A DNA stretch of 64,000 nt from JBEDUK01 sp963781595 (GCA_963781595.1 CAWAGG010000001.1:434001-498000); one strand, 5' to 3'. Positions 43,470 to 52,966 are shown, numbered from the stretch's first letter. Made by a program: numbers and translations. The notes: generated by a model from the letters alone, not told the origin.

Positions 43470-45782
43470 CTATCCGAGACCGCCGCCCGCTACGACGGAT
43501 CGCGCGCCCGCGACGGCGGCCTGTCCGAGGCTGATCCCGCCGTCGTTCGGCGGGACGCGCGCATGGGTGAGGACGCGGAAGCCGAGATCCTCGAGCGCCG
43601 CGACCGTCGTGGTCTCGAGCAGCAGGTTCTGGAACACGCCGCCGGACAACGCGACCGTCTCGAGGCCCGTCCGATCGCGGATCGCGGCGGCGGTGGTCAC
43701 GATCGCGCGCCGGACGCCGCCGTGGAACCGCGCGGCGACCAACCGAGCGGACGTGCCGGCTCCGAGGTCGGCGACGACGGCGTGGACGAGGTCCGTGCCC
43801 CGGACCTCGAGCGGTCGTCCGTGTTCGGCGAGCACGCGGACGTCGTACTCCCCTGGTTCGAACGGATCCGCGAGTTGCTCCAGTTCGATCGCGGCCTGCC
43901 CCTCGTAGTTGATCGTGTCGCGGACGCCCACCAGGGCAGCGACGGCGTCGAACAGCCGTCCGGCGCTCGACGTGAGGGGTGAGTTCAGGCCCGCGCGTCC
44001 GACGGCGATCACGTCGTCCCATCGCCCGCGGTTGCGCTCGGCCACCGCGAGGTCGCTCGGCGCGTCGGGGCCGAGCGCGGCATCGACGTACGCGGCTGCC
44101 ATCCTCCACGGCTCGCGGATCGCGGCCTCGCCGCCGGGGAGCGGGATCCGTTCGAGGTGCCCCGCGCGTTCCCACCCGGCCAGGTCGGCGACGAGGAACT
44201 CTCCGCCCCAGATCGTTCCGTCGGTGCCGAAGCCGGTTCCGTCGAACGCCACACCGATCACCGGGCCCGTCTCACCGTTGTCCGCGAGACACGATGCGAT
44301 GTGCGCATGATGGTGCTGCACGCCGATCAGCTCGACGCCCTCCAGGTCCATGGCGAACTTCGTCGAGAGGTACTCGGGATGGAGGTCGTGCGCGACCACC
44401 TCCGGCGTCACGTCGAAGATCCGCCGGAAGTGGGCGATCCCTTGCGTGAACGAACGCAGCGTCTCCGCGTTCTCGAGGTCGCCGATGTGATGGGATACGA
44501 ATACCCTGCGGTCCTTCGCGACCGCGAACGTGTTCTTCAGCTCGGCGCCGCACGCGAGCACGGGGCGGTCGAACGTCCACGGGACGGTGATCGGTTCCGG
44601 CACGTATCCGCGGGAGCGACGGATCGGCCGCTCGCGCCCGCGCACCACGCGCAGCACGGAGTCGTCGGTCCTGATGTGGATCGGACGGTCGTGCGACAGG
44701 AACGCGTCGGCGATCCGCGCCAAGCGCTCGACCGCGTCCTCGTCCCGGTAGGCGATCGGCTCGTCCGACACGTTGCCGCTCGTGAGCACCAGCGCCCGCG
44801 CGGCGTCGTGGGCGAGCAGGTGGTGCAGCGGCGCGTACGGGAGCATCACGCCGAGGGATCGGTTCTCGGGTGCGACCGATGGTGCGACCTCGACGGTCGG
44901 ATCACCTCGTCGCTCGAGCAGGACGATCGGACGACGGCGGCCGGTGAGGATCATCTCCTCGTCGGAGCTCAGACGGCACAGCGCTCGTGCCGCGCCGACG
45001 TCGGGGACCAGGAGCGCGAACGCCTTGTCCTCACGATGCTTCCTGGCCCGGAGCGCAGCGACCGCCTCCTCGGAGCTCGCGTCCGCCGCCACGTGGTAGC
45101 CACCGATGCCCTTGATCGCGACGACGGCGCCGCGGCCCAGCATCGCGACGGCAGCGACGAGCGCGTCGTCGCCGCGAGCGATCGCCCGGTCCGGCTCGGG
45201 GGCGCGCGCCAGGCGGAGGGAGGGCCCGCACGCGGGACAGCACGTCGGTTGCGCATGGAACCTCCGGTCGGCGGAGTCCTCGTACTCCTGCGCGCACGCG
45301 GCGCACATCGCGAAGCCCGCCATCGTGGTGAACGGGCGGTCGTACGGCACATCCCGGACGATCGTGAACCTCGGCCCGCAGTTCGTGCAGTTCACGAAGG
45401 GATAGCGGTACCGCCGGTCGGCCGGATCGAACAGCTCTCGCACGCAGTCGTCGCACGTCGCCGTGTCTGGCGAGATCAGCGTCTGCCGTTCGCCCCCGCG
45501 CGGGCTCTCCACGATCGTGAACGCCGCGCCGCCGGCCGGCCGCATCGCTTCGGCCTGCACGTGCTCTACGACCGCCAGCGGCGGCGCTTCGGCGGTCAAC
45601 GCCTCGATGAATCGGCCGACGGCCTCGGGCGGACCTTCGACCTCCGCGAACACGCCCTGAGCGTCATTGCCGACGAACCCGGCCAGGCCGAGCGACGTCG
45701 CGAGCGAATGGACGAACGGACGGAACCCAACGCCCTGCACGATCCCCCCGACGCGGACGCGGGTGCGGACGGCCGCCTCCAT
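43470..45782 (-). CDS. hypF: HypF carbamoyltransferase
   Basis: 770 residues with all HypF parts: an N-terminal acylphosphatase domain (about 1-95, GIVQGVGFRPFVHSLA), two zinc fingers (CDDCVRELFD, CTNCGPRFT, CAACAQEYED, CPACGPS, about 110-190), a YrdC-like domain (about 205-390, IKGIGGYHVAADA) and a Kae1-like C-terminal domain (HDLHPEYLSTK, HHHAHIASCL, FDGTGFGTDGTIWGGEF, SGGVFQNLLL). It carbamoylates the C-terminal cysteine of HypE. It is on the strand opposite to hypCDE, so expression may be set separately. Length and motifs are complete. Confidence 0.97.
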   Translation of the reverse strand: MEAAVRTRVRVGGIVQGVGFRPFVHSLATSLGLAGFVGNDAQGVFAEVEGPPEAVGRFIEALTAEAPPLAVVEHVQAEAMRPAGGAAFTIVESPRGGERQTLISPDTATCDDCVRELFDPADRRYRYPFVNCTNCGPRFTIVRDVPYDRPFTTMAGFAMCAACAQEYEDSADRRFHAQPTCCPACGPSLRLARAPEPDRAIARGDDALVAAVAMLGRGAVVAIKGIGGYHVAADASSEEAVAALRARKHREDKAFALLVPDVGAARALCRLSSDEEMILTGRRRPIVLLERRGDPTVEVAPSVAPENRSLGVMLPYAPLHHLLAHDAARALVLTSGNVSDEPIAYRDEDAVERLARIADAFLSHDRPIHIRTDDSVLRVVRGRERPIRRSRGYVPEPITVPWTFDRPVLACGAELKNTFAVAKDRRVFVSHHIGDLENAETLRSFTQGIAHFRRIFDVTPEVVAHDLHPEYLSTKFAMDLEGVELIGVQHHHAHIASCLADNGETGPVIGVAFDGTGFGTDGTIWGGEFLVADLAGWERAGHLERIPLPGGEAAIREPWRMAAAYVDAALGPDAPSDLAVAERNRGRWDDVIAVGRAGLNSPLTSSAGRLFDAVAALVGVRDTINYEGQAAIELEQLADPFEPGEYDVRVLAEHGRPLEVRGTDLVHAVVADLGAGTSARLVAARFHGGVRRAIVTTAAAIRDRTGLETVALSGGVFQNLLLETTTVAALEDLGFRVLTHARVPPNDGGISLGQAAVAGARSVVAGGGLG

Positions 45783-45804
45783 CGTGCGCTTACGGGGTCG
45801 GACC

Positions 45805-46674
45805 TCAGGCGTCGCGGGCCGCGTGCAACACGGCGCCGGACGGCGTGGACAGCGGACCCTCGCGCGCGTCCCAGCGAACCCTGGCGAGCGCGATCGCGCC
45901 GGATCCGTTCGAGGTCGCGCTGGTGATCGAACCGGCCTCGGCGCCGTCGTTCATCAGCAGATCACCGGCCCGCACCCGACCGTCCGTGACCAGGTGCAGG
46001 ATGACCCGCCGCGGATGCCCGAGGTTCTGGACCTTCGCCACGGCCTCCTGGCCCAGGTAGCAGCCCTTCTCGAACGACACGGTCCCGGCAAGGCCGGCCT
46101 CCTGCGGCAGATCGCCGGCCAGCGCGTCGAGCCCGAACCGGGGGATGCCGGCCGCGATCCGCCAGGCCTCGGCATCCGCGTACGTCGCCGGCGTCATCGC
46201 TCTCGACAGTGAGGACACGAGACGATCGCGGTCCTCCTCGAGGGCCGTGAGGTCGACGCCGGGACCGAGGCACGAGGGCGCCGTGAACGCGGTGCCGGGT
46301 GCGCTCGGCGGCGCGGAGCGGTTCGGGATCGCGAACAGGCACAGCTCGCGGGTTCGGTCGTCCAGCTCGACATCGGACGACAGGACGTAGGGTGCCAGGA
46401 GGCGATCGATCGCGTCGGGCTGCTCCGGATCCTGCAGCACCAGGACCGACCCCCCGGCGATCGCCACGGTGACGTCCGCACGGATCCCTCCCGTCGGGGA
46501 CAGCAGGAGCGAACGGGTCGCCCGGTTCGGGCCGAGATGGGAGAGATCGGCCGTGAGCAGGTCGTTCAGCCACGCGATCGAGTCAGAGCCGGACACGCCG
46601 ACCTTCCGCCAGGAGGTGAGATCGACGAAACCCTTCCCCGTCGCGAGCGCGTTCGCCGCATCAACCTCAGACAT
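45805..46674 (-). CDS. ygfZ: Folate-binding YgfZ-like protein
   Basis: 289 residues. The GcvT/YgfZ fold is shown by DLTSWRKVGVSGSDSIAWLNDLLTAD, and the family signature KGCYLGQEAVAK is present near residues 205-216. YgfZ binds tetrahydrofolate and helps assemble or repair Fe-S enzymes. TACGCT ends 6 nt before ATG 46674, so the transcript is probably leaderless. hypF follows 22 nt downstream on the same strand, which suggests shared transcription. Confidence 0.9.
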   Translation of the reverse strand: MSEVDAANALATGKGFVDLTSWRKVGVSGSDSIAWLNDLLTADLSHLGPNRATRSLLLSPTGGIRADVTVAIAGGSVLVLQDPEQPDAIDRLLAPYVLSSDVELDDRTRELCLFAIPNRSAPPSAPGTAFTAPSCLGPGVDLTALEEDRDRLVSSLSRAMTPATYADAEAWRIAAGIPRFGLDALAGDLPQEAGLAGTVSFEKGCYLGQEAVAKVQNLGHPRRVILHLVTDGRVRAGDLLMNDGAEAGSITSATSNGSGAIALARVRWDAREGPLSTPSGAVLHAARDA

Positions 46675-46680
46675 CAGACA

Positions 46681-46686
46681 AGCGTA
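46681..46686 (-). promoter_or_regulatory. Probable -10 box of leaderless ygfZ
   Basis: TACGCT on the minus strand ends 6 nt before ATG 46674. Confidence 0.42.
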
Positions 46687-46779
46687 CGTCGTGGAGGCGA
46701 TCGTCGGGCGGGGTCGTGTGGGTCGAGCCACCCGTCGGCAACGCGGAGGCCTGCCCTGGCACCGGCCATCCCCTCGCCG

Positions 46780-48987
46780 TCACGTCGCATACAGCCGCGG
46801 ATCGATCGCGCAGATGTCGGCCCGGCCCGCGGCGAGGACGGTGTTCGCGTCGTCGGGTCTCGAGATGTTCCCGCCGACCATGACCGGGACGTCCGCCTCG
46901 TTGCGGATCCTGTCGGCGAACGGCACCAGGAACAGCCGTCGGTAGTCCGGTTCCCCCCGCGGCACCGTCTGTCCTGCAGCGACTTCGATCAGATCACAGC
47001 CGCGCCGCACCAGCTCCCGCGCGACGACGATCGCGTCCCCGATGTCGAACCCCCCGCGCGCCCAGTCCGCGCAGTTCAGCCGAACACCCAGCAGGCGATC
47101 CGTCGGCCACTCGCCGCGCACCCCATCGAACACCTCGAGCGGGAATCGCATCCTTGCCTCGGGCGCCCCGCCGTAGCCGTCCTGGCGCACGTTCGTGAGC
47201 GGTGAGAGGAACGACGCCAGCAGATAGCCGTGGGCCATGTCCAGGAGCAGCATCGGGGCCGCGGTCGCCTGGACCAGGGAGGCGGCGCGCCGAAACTCGT
47301 CAACCAACCTTACCAACCCGCGCCCGTCGAGCGCCAGCGGCGCCGGGCGCCACGGCGCGTACGGCAGCGGCGAGGGCGCGACCGTATCCCACGCACCGTC
47401 GCGGAGCGGCCGGTCCGAGCCCTCCAGCCGGGGACGCGAGGACCCGCGCCGGCCGGCGTGGCCGAGCACCAGCGCGACGGCGCCGCTCGCCGACGGCGCG
47501 CGCGAGGCGCCGACGACGTCCGACCACTGCTCGAGATGGCCGTCCCGCCAGAGGCCCGGCGACCCGGACGTGACCCGCCCCTCCGGCGAGACCGCGATCG
47601 GCTCGGTGAGCACGAGGCCGGCGCCCGTCGCGAGCGCGCCGGCCAGCGCGTCCCGTGTTCGCTCGGACATCGATCCGTCGACGGCGTCGTCGCTCGGCGG
47701 CATCGCGACCGCGATACGGTTCGACAGGCTCCGTTCGCCGATCGCGAACGCCGCGAGGAGCGGCGGCGGCGGGACCAGTTCGGCGCCGACCATCACGGCC
47801 TGATCGGGGGCGGAACGTGCCGACGGACGCTCCGACACGAACGCCGCGTCGACGCGCCGGACGAACCCAGGATCGCGCTTCTCCAGTTCGAGGTGCGTGA
47901 TCCGGCCGCTCCGCGTCAGCAAGTTGAACGCGAACGCGAGCGGTTCGAACGACGCGTAGCGCCCCACGCTCTCGAAGTACGTCGCGCTCTCCCGCGCGGC
48001 CTCCTGGAGCCGTTCGACGGCCGGTTGCCGTTCGAGCTCGTAGTCGGTGAGCGCGCGTTCCAGATCGTCGCCGTGCAGATCCAGCGAGCCGGCCAGCGTG
48101 ATCGCGTCCTCCATCGCGAGCTTCGTCCCCGAGCCGATCGTGAAATGGGCCGTCGCGCACGCGTCGCCGACGAGCACGATGTTGCCGTGGTGCCAGCTCT
48201 CGCAGCGAAGCGTGACGAACGACGTCCACAGCGAGCGGTTCGACATGAGCTTGTGGCCGGCCAGCTCCGGGGCGAACAGCTCCTCGCAGAACGCCATCGA
48301 CTCCTGCTCGCTCGCGCCGGCCAGCCCGGCCCGCTCCCAGGTCGAGGTCAGCGTCTCGACGATGAACGTCGAGGTCCCCGCGTCGAACGGGTAGGCGTGC
48401 ACCTGGAACATCCCGTGCGGCGTGTCGCGGAACACGAACGTGAACGCGTCGAACACGAGATCCGTGCCGTACCAGACGTACTTCGTCCGGTGGACGTCCT
48501 CGGCCGGCGAGAACCACTCCGGATGCTGCCGGCGCACGGTGGAGTTCACGCCGTCCGCTGCGACGATCAGGTCGAACGCCCCGCCCCCCGGCGGATCGAA
48601 CGCGTCCAGCGACGGGACCTCGCGATGGAACTCCAGCTCGACGCCGAGCTCGCGGCAGCGGTCCTGCAGGATCATCAGCAGGCCGCGACGCGGGGTGCCC
48701 GAGAACACGTGGCCGCGCGAACGAACCGTCTCGCCCCGGTAGCGGACGTCGATCGCGCCCCAGCGCGCGAACGAATCGAGGATCCGCTGGTACGTCTCGC
48801 GGTCCGCGTCGCGCAGCGACCCCATCGTCTCGTCGCTGAACACGACACCCCAACCGAACGTCGCGTCGGGCGGGTTGCGTTCGACGACGACGACCTGCCG
48901 TGACGGATCGGACTTCTTCACCAGCAGCGCGAGGTACAGCCCGGCCGGGCCGGCCCCCAGTATGCCGATCCTCCGCGGCCCGTTCAC
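46780..48987 (-). CDS. FAD monooxygenase/OYE fusion, anthraniloyl-CoA monooxygenase-like
   Basis: 735 residues in two domains. Residues about 1-400 are an FAD-dependent aromatic hydroxylase: GAGPAG at 11-16, DGVNSTVR, and GDACATAHFTIGSGTKLAMEDA. Residues about 415-735 are an old-yellow-enzyme barrel with FMN motifs (LDMAHGYLLASFLSPLTN, GVRLN, VGGNIS). This order is that of 2-aminobenzoyl-CoA monooxygenase/reductase, which hydroxylates and reduces the ring of anthraniloyl-CoA; related enzymes use salicyloyl-CoA. GTG 48987 overlaps the preceding luciferase-fold gene stop (GTGA), so the two are coupled. The CoA ligase that would make its substrate is not beside it. Confidence 0.9.
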   Translation of the reverse strand: MNGPRRIGILGAGPAGLYLALLVKKSDPSRQVVVVERNPPDATFGWGVVFSDETMGSLRDADRETYQRILDSFARWGAIDVRYRGETVRSRGHVFSGTPRRGLLMILQDRCRELGVELEFHREVPSLDAFDPPGGGAFDLIVAADGVNSTVRRQHPEWFSPAEDVHRTKYVWYGTDLVFDAFTFVFRDTPHGMFQVHAYPFDAGTSTFIVETLTSTWERAGLAGASEQESMAFCEELFAPELAGHKLMSNRSLWTSFVTLRCESWHHGNIVLVGDACATAHFTIGSGTKLAMEDAITLAGSLDLHGDDLERALTDYELERQPAVERLQEAARESATYFESVGRYASFEPLAFAFNLLTRSGRITHLELEKRDPGFVRRVDAAFVSERPSARSAPDQAVMVGAELVPPPPLLAAFAIGERSLSNRIAVAMPPSDDAVDGSMSERTRDALAGALATGAGLVLTEPIAVSPEGRVTSGSPGLWRDGHLEQWSDVVGASRAPSASGAVALVLGHAGRRGSSRPRLEGSDRPLRDGAWDTVAPSPLPYAPWRPAPLALDGRGLVRLVDEFRRAASLVQATAAPMLLLDMAHGYLLASFLSPLTNVRQDGYGGAPEARMRFPLEVFDGVRGEWPTDRLLGVRLNCADWARGGFDIGDAIVVARELVRRGCDLIEVAAGQTVPRGEPDYRRLFLVPFADRIRNEADVPVMVGGNISRPDDANTVLAAGRADICAIDPRLYAT

Positions 48988-49832
48988 CGGATGACGTCCG
49001 CGAGGCGATCCAGCTGATCGAGCTCGCTCACCGTCGGGAGGAGCACGAGCTCGTCGCAGCCGGCTTCTTCGTATCCGCGGACGAAGTCCGTGACCGCCGC
49101 GGGCGTCGTCAGGTTCGCCGCGGCGACCTTCTCCGCGAACGGACCGGTGAACGCGTAGTAGTCGCGGAGGTACGCGGCGCCGCGCTCGGTCAGGTCGTCG
49201 GAGCCCAGCGCGAAGTACGCCTGGCCGTAGAGCCGCGGCCGGCCGGGCCGCCCGAGGTCGACCCACGCGGAGAGCGCCTTCGCCGCGGCGCTCGCGAACG
49301 CGCGCGGCGGACCACCACCGTGCACGTAGCCGTCCGCGGTTCGGGCCATCCGCGCGAACGCACGGCCGGACAGGCCACCAACCAGGATCGCGGGCGGTGC
49401 CGTGGCGCCGGTCGCGGCCGGCACGATCGCGGCGTCCTCCCACACGTCGCGGATCGCGCCGAGGATCTCGTCGAACCGCGCGCCTCGCGTCCGTCCGTCG
49501 GCGCCGGTCGCCGCGTAGTCGTCGGCTCGCGCGCCCGTCGCCAGACCGAGGGTCAACCGCCCGGAGGACAGCGAATGCACCGTTGCAGCCTGCTTCGCCA
49601 GGAGCGCGGTGCTCCGGATCGGCGCGATCACGATCATCGTCACCAGTTCGACGCGCCGCGTCACGGCGGCCGCGGCCGCGAGGGCGGCGAAGGGGTCGAA
49701 GCTCGCGTGGACGACCCGATCGAGCGTGCCGAGGCTCGCGAACGGACCTTCGTCGGCACGGCGCGCCCACTCCAGCAGGAGCGGGCCGGTCGCGCCCGGC
49801 GTGGTCGTGGGCAGGCCGATCCCGACGCGCAT
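48984..49832 (-). CDS. LLM class (luciferase-like) F420-type oxidoreductase
   Basis: 282 residues of the luciferase-like TIM barrel: GIGLPT at the start, FASLGTLDRVV, the RSTALLAKQAATVHSLSSGRLTLGLATGARADDY stretch and GGLSGRAFARMARTADGY. Members with this pattern usually bind F420 or FMN. It probably supports the adjacent ring hydroxylase by supplying reduced flavin or by acting on a related intermediate, which is inference. Start ATG 49832; the region to 49858 is shared with the divergent thioesterase gene. Confidence 0.85.
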   Translation of the reverse strand: MRVGIGLPTTTPGATGPLLLEWARRADEGPFASLGTLDRVVHASFDPFAALAAAAAVTRRVELVTMIVIAPIRSTALLAKQAATVHSLSSGRLTLGLATGARADDYAATGADGRTRGARFDEILGAIRDVWEDAAIVPAATGATAPPAILVGGLSGRAFARMARTADGYVHGGGPPRAFASAAAKALSAWVDLGRPGRPRLYGQAYFALGSDDLTERGAAYLRDYYAFTGPFAEKVAAANLTTPAAVTDFVRGYEEAGCDELVLLPTVSELDQLDRLADVIR

Positions 49833-49857
49833 GGGTGACGCGTACTCTATCCGCGCC

Positions 49858-50307
49858 ATGGCCGAGCCCGAACGCCGACCGGCGTCGATGCACATCCAGC
49901 GGCGGATCGACTGGAGCGACACCGACGCATCCGGCGCCCACCACAACACCGCGGCCTTCCGGCTGATGGAGGCGGCGGAGACCGCGCTGGTCGACCGCCT
50001 CGGGTTCCTGGACGACGTCTACGGCCGGCACCCTCGGGCACACGTGGAGGCCGACTTCCTGCGGCCGCTGTTCTTCCGTGACCTGGTCGACGTCCGGATC
50101 CGCGTGGCCGCCGTGGGCCGAACCAGCGTGACCTACGAGGTCGCGATCGACCGCGAAGGGGAGCTCTGCGCACGCGGGAAGCTCGTCGCGGTGCTGCTCG
50201 ACCGCATCGGTGGGACGCCGCAGCCGTGGCCGGACGAGATGCGGGAGCGGTTCGAGACGGGCGGCCCGCAGGCATCCGAGCTGATCGTCGTCGGCGACGG
50301 TCGATGA
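49858..50307 (+). CDS. Acyl-CoA thioesterase (4-hydroxybenzoyl-CoA thioesterase-like hot-dog)
   Basis: 149 residues of the hot-dog fold: DWSDTDASGAHHNTAAFRLMEAAE is the 4HBT active-site pattern, with a catalytic acidic residue (WSDTDASG) and a histidine. It should hydrolyse an aryl- or acyl-CoA. The first gene of a rightward set coupled by ATGA to a methyltransferase and then to a DUF1996 protein. The start ATG 49858 leaves a 25-nt divergent intergenic region. ATG 49888 is an alternative start. Confidence 0.88.
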   Translation: MAEPERRPASMHIQRRIDWSDTDASGAHHNTAAFRLMEAAETALVDRLGFLDDVYGRHPRAHVEADFLRPLFFRDLVDVRIRVAAVGRTSVTYEVAIDREGELCARGKLVAVLLDRIGGTPQPWPDEMRERFETGGPQASELIVVGDGR

Positions 50308-51134
50308 CCGCCGGGGGAACGGCCGCCACGAGGTGGCGCGAGCAGCTCGAAGCCTGGGCGATCCCGCAACCCATCCTCGACGCCGCGCCGGAGTCGCCCT
50401 GGACGTTCCCCGTCGAGCTGTTCGCGACGCGCGCCGACGCCGCCGTCCGCGAACCGACGCCGACGAACCTCCGTGCGCTCGAGGCGCTACCGGAGGATGG
50501 CTCGGTCGTGGACGTGGGCGCCGGCGCCGGCGCTGCGTCGCTCCCGCTCGCGTCGAGGGCCGGTCGCATCACGGCGGTCGATACGAACGAGGACATGCTG
50601 TCGGCGTTCGCCGAACGCGCCGCCGGCGCCGGCGTCGCGTTCGACACCGTGCTCGGTCGATGGCCGGACGACGCGGCCGAGCGGACGCCGGTCGCCGACG
50701 TGGTGGTGTGCAACCACGTCTTCTACAACGTCCAGCGGTTGGACGTGTTCGTCGACGCGCTCACCGCGCATGCCCGGCGGCGCGTCGTGGTCGAGCTCAC
50801 GCCGAGCCACCCGACGTCGGACCTGAACCCGCTGTGGCTCCGGTTCCACGGCCTCGTGCGGCCGACCGGCCCGACCGCCGACGACGCCGAGGCGGTGATC
50901 CGCGAGACGCTCGGGATCGAGCCTCGTCGCGAGGACTGGACCGCCCCGCCCGCCGGGAGCCTCCCGCGCGCGCAGATGGTGGCGTGGATCCGCCGCCGCC
51001 TCTGCCTGCCGGCGGACCGTGACGCGGACGTGGAGGCCGCGATCGCCGATCGCCTGACCGAACGCGACGGCCGCGTCACGACCGGCCCGAGGCCGGTCGT
51101 GACGCTCTGGTGGGACGGATCGGCCGCTCCATGA
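50304..51134 (+). CDS. SAM-dependent methyltransferase
   Basis: 276 residues with a class I Rossmann methyltransferase core: VVDVGAGAGAASLPLAS (motif I, near residues 69-80), ITAVDTNEDML (motif II) and VADVVVCNHVFYNV (motif IV). The substrate is not evident. ATG 50304 overlaps the thioesterase stop, and its own TGA overlaps the following ATG, so three genes are coupled in a chain. A link to aromatic CoA metabolism is possible from context. Confidence 0.88.
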   Translation: MTAGGTAATRWREQLEAWAIPQPILDAAPESPWTFPVELFATRADAAVREPTPTNLRALEALPEDGSVVDVGAGAGAASLPLASRAGRITAVDTNEDMLSAFAERAAGAGVAFDTVLGRWPDDAAERTPVADVVVCNHVFYNVQRLDVFVDALTAHARRRVVVELTPSHPTSDLNPLWLRFHGLVRPTGPTADDAEAVIRETLGIEPRREDWTAPPAGSLPRAQMVAWIRRRLCLPADRDADVEAAIADRLTERDGRVTTGPRPVVTLWWDGSAAP

Positions 51135-52060
51135 CCGGCACGACGAACCGACGAAGGCTGGCCGGAGCCGCCCAGGCCGTCGTGGTCGCGGGCCTGGTGG
51201 CCTCGTGCACGTCGTCCGGCTCGGTCCCGCCCTCGGTCCCGAGGGTGACGTCGGCGCATGGATCCGCGCCGTCGCCGACGAACCGCAACAAGCCGTTCAC
51301 ACCGGTGGGCTGGGCGAACCATTGCGCTCCGGCCGGCTCGCGCCCGGACGACCCGATCCGGTACTTCGGACGACCCGGAGCGTCGCCGGTGAACGACTTC
51401 TGGGGCGCGGAGAACGCCGGGGCGTCCTCGACGTTCGACACGCTCGCCGGCGTTCGCTCCACGTGCGCGACCAGGCGGGACTCGTCGGTCTACTGGGCGC
51501 CGCAGATGGTCGCCCAGGACGGGCACGCGGTCCCCACGGACGGGTTGTTCGCCTATTACGAGCAACCACGGGACGCCGACCCCATGTCGATCCACGCGTT
51601 CCCGCCCGGCTTCGCCATGGACGGGACATCGGTCCGGTGGAGCTGCCTGTGGGGCGGCGCCCCGAAGCGACCCGAGCCGTTCGACTGCACGTCGTACGGC
51701 TCCGACCACTTCGTGGACGCGTGGGTCTACTTCCCCTCCTGCTGGAGCGGCGCCGGGAACGACGTCGTGTACCCCGTCGACCACCGATGTCCCGCGGACC
51801 ACACTCAGCGGCTGCCGTACCTGTCCGTCCAGGTCTCGTGGCCAGGGATCCTCGATGGACGGAACATCGCGTTCTCGACCGGTCAACCATCCACGTTCCA
51901 CGTCGGGTTCATCAACGCTTGGGAGCCCCAGGCGATGGCGAAGCTCACCCAGGCGTGCCTGAACCACAGCCAGCGTTGCGGTGCGGTGGTGAACTTCTTC
52001 CACCGCCTCGGCGCGGGCTCCCCGATCCCCGGTCCGCCGATCCCGACGCCGGCGCCATAA
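51131..52060 (+). CDS. DUF1996 domain lipoprotein
   Basis: 309 residues. A lipoprotein signal peptide ends at LVASC near residue 28, so it should be anchored on the outer face of the membrane. The DUF1996 domain has DFWGAENAGASSTFDTLAG, STCATRRDSSVYWAPQM, and late FHVGFINAW. DUF1996 is found in actinobacterial and fungal secreted proteins; the role is unknown, and some link to cell-wall or carbohydrate binding has been suggested. ATG 51131 overlaps the methyltransferase stop (ATGA). Confidence 0.85.
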   Translation: MTGTTNRRRLAGAAQAVVVAGLVASCTSSGSVPPSVPRVTSAHGSAPSPTNRNKPFTPVGWANHCAPAGSRPDDPIRYFGRPGASPVNDFWGAENAGASSTFDTLAGVRSTCATRRDSSVYWAPQMVAQDGHAVPTDGLFAYYEQPRDADPMSIHAFPPGFAMDGTSVRWSCLWGGAPKRPEPFDCTSYGSDHFVDAWVYFPSCWSGAGNDVVYPVDHRCPADHTQRLPYLSVQVSWPGILDGRNIAFSTGQPSTFHVGFINAWEPQAMAKLTQACLNHSQRCGAVVNFFHRLGAGSPIPGPPIPTPAP

Positions 52061-52194
52061 CGGCCCGGCCTGGCGCTGGGCGGCCCCACCCGCCGCTTCA
52101 CAACGTGTTCACATCCGCTCCGTAGGGTAGGGAACGCGACTTGACGCCGTGGGGCGCAGCCCCCGGTATGCGACCGACGAGGAGGGATCGAGGG

Positions 52195-52962
52195 ATGGAT
52201 GCCGCCATCGCTGGAACGCGGGAACCCGAGCCGAGGAGCGTCGCCGCGAGGGCCCTCGACGCCGTGAAGATCTACGGCCAGGGCGACGCCGCGGTTCGCG
52301 CGCTGGACGGCGTCACGGTCGACTTCCCGTCCGGCGTCTACTCCGCGGTGATGGGCCCGTCGGGTTCGGGCAAGTCGACGCTCCTGCATGTGCTGGCCGG
52401 CCTGGACAGCCTCAGCTCCGGGCAGGTCTTCATCGGCGAAACCGACCTCACGACCCTGAAGGAGAAGCAGCTGACGCTCCTTCGGCGTGACAAGGTCGGC
52501 TTCGTCTTCCAGGCGTACAACCTGATCCCGACCCTCGACGCCGAGGAGAACATCACGCTGCCGATGGACCTGGCGGGCCGCAAGCCCGACGCGTCGTGGC
52601 TGGAGACGGTCATCCAGACGACGCGCCTGCGGGACCGGCTCGACCACAAGCCGACCGAGCTCTCGGGCGGCCAGCAGCAGCGCGTCGCCGCCGCCCGGGC
52701 GCTCGCGAGCAGGCCGGAGATCGTCTTCGCCGACGAACCGACCGGCAACCTGGACTCGAGGTCGGGCGCCGAGCTGCTGGGGTTCATGCGCAAGGCCGTC
52801 GACGAGTTCGGCCAGACGATCGTCATGGTCACCCACGACCCGAACGCCGCCTCGTACGCGGACCGGGTCGTGTTCCTCTCCGACGGCCGGGCGGTCGACG
52901 AGATGGACGCGCCCTCCGCGGACCGCGTCCTGGACCGGATGAAGTCGCTCGGGAGCGCGTAG
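52195..52962 (+). CDS. ABC transporter ATP-binding protein (MacB/LolD type)
   Basis: 255 residues: Walker A GPSGSGKST at residues 54-62, Q-loop FVFQAYNLIPTLDAEEN, signature LSGGQQQR, and Walker B IVFADEPTGNLD, followed by the H-loop THDPN. This type powers mechanotransmission exporters with FtsX-like permeases. GGAGGG is about 10 nt before ATG 52195. The permease begins 4 nt after the stop. Substrates are typically peptides, lipids or antibiotics; none is indicated here. Confidence 0.95.
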   Translation: MDAAIAGTREPEPRSVAARALDAVKIYGQGDAAVRALDGVTVDFPSGVYSAVMGPSGSGKSTLLHVLAGLDSLSSGQVFIGETDLTTLKEKQLTLLRRDKVGFVFQAYNLIPTLDAEENITLPMDLAGRKPDASWLETVIQTTRLRDRLDHKPTELSGGQQQRVAAARALASRPEIVFADEPTGNLDSRSGAELLGFMRKAVDEFGQTIVMVTHDPNAASYADRVVFLSDGRAVDEMDAPSADRVLDRMKSLGSA

Positions 52963-52966
52963 CTCG

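Noticed and set aside
46780..50043. A continuous 1,087-codon frame covering the monooxygenase and extending upstream
   Set aside because: The part above 48987 is arginine-rich shadow sequence opposite and within the luciferase-fold gene; homology starts at GTG 48987.
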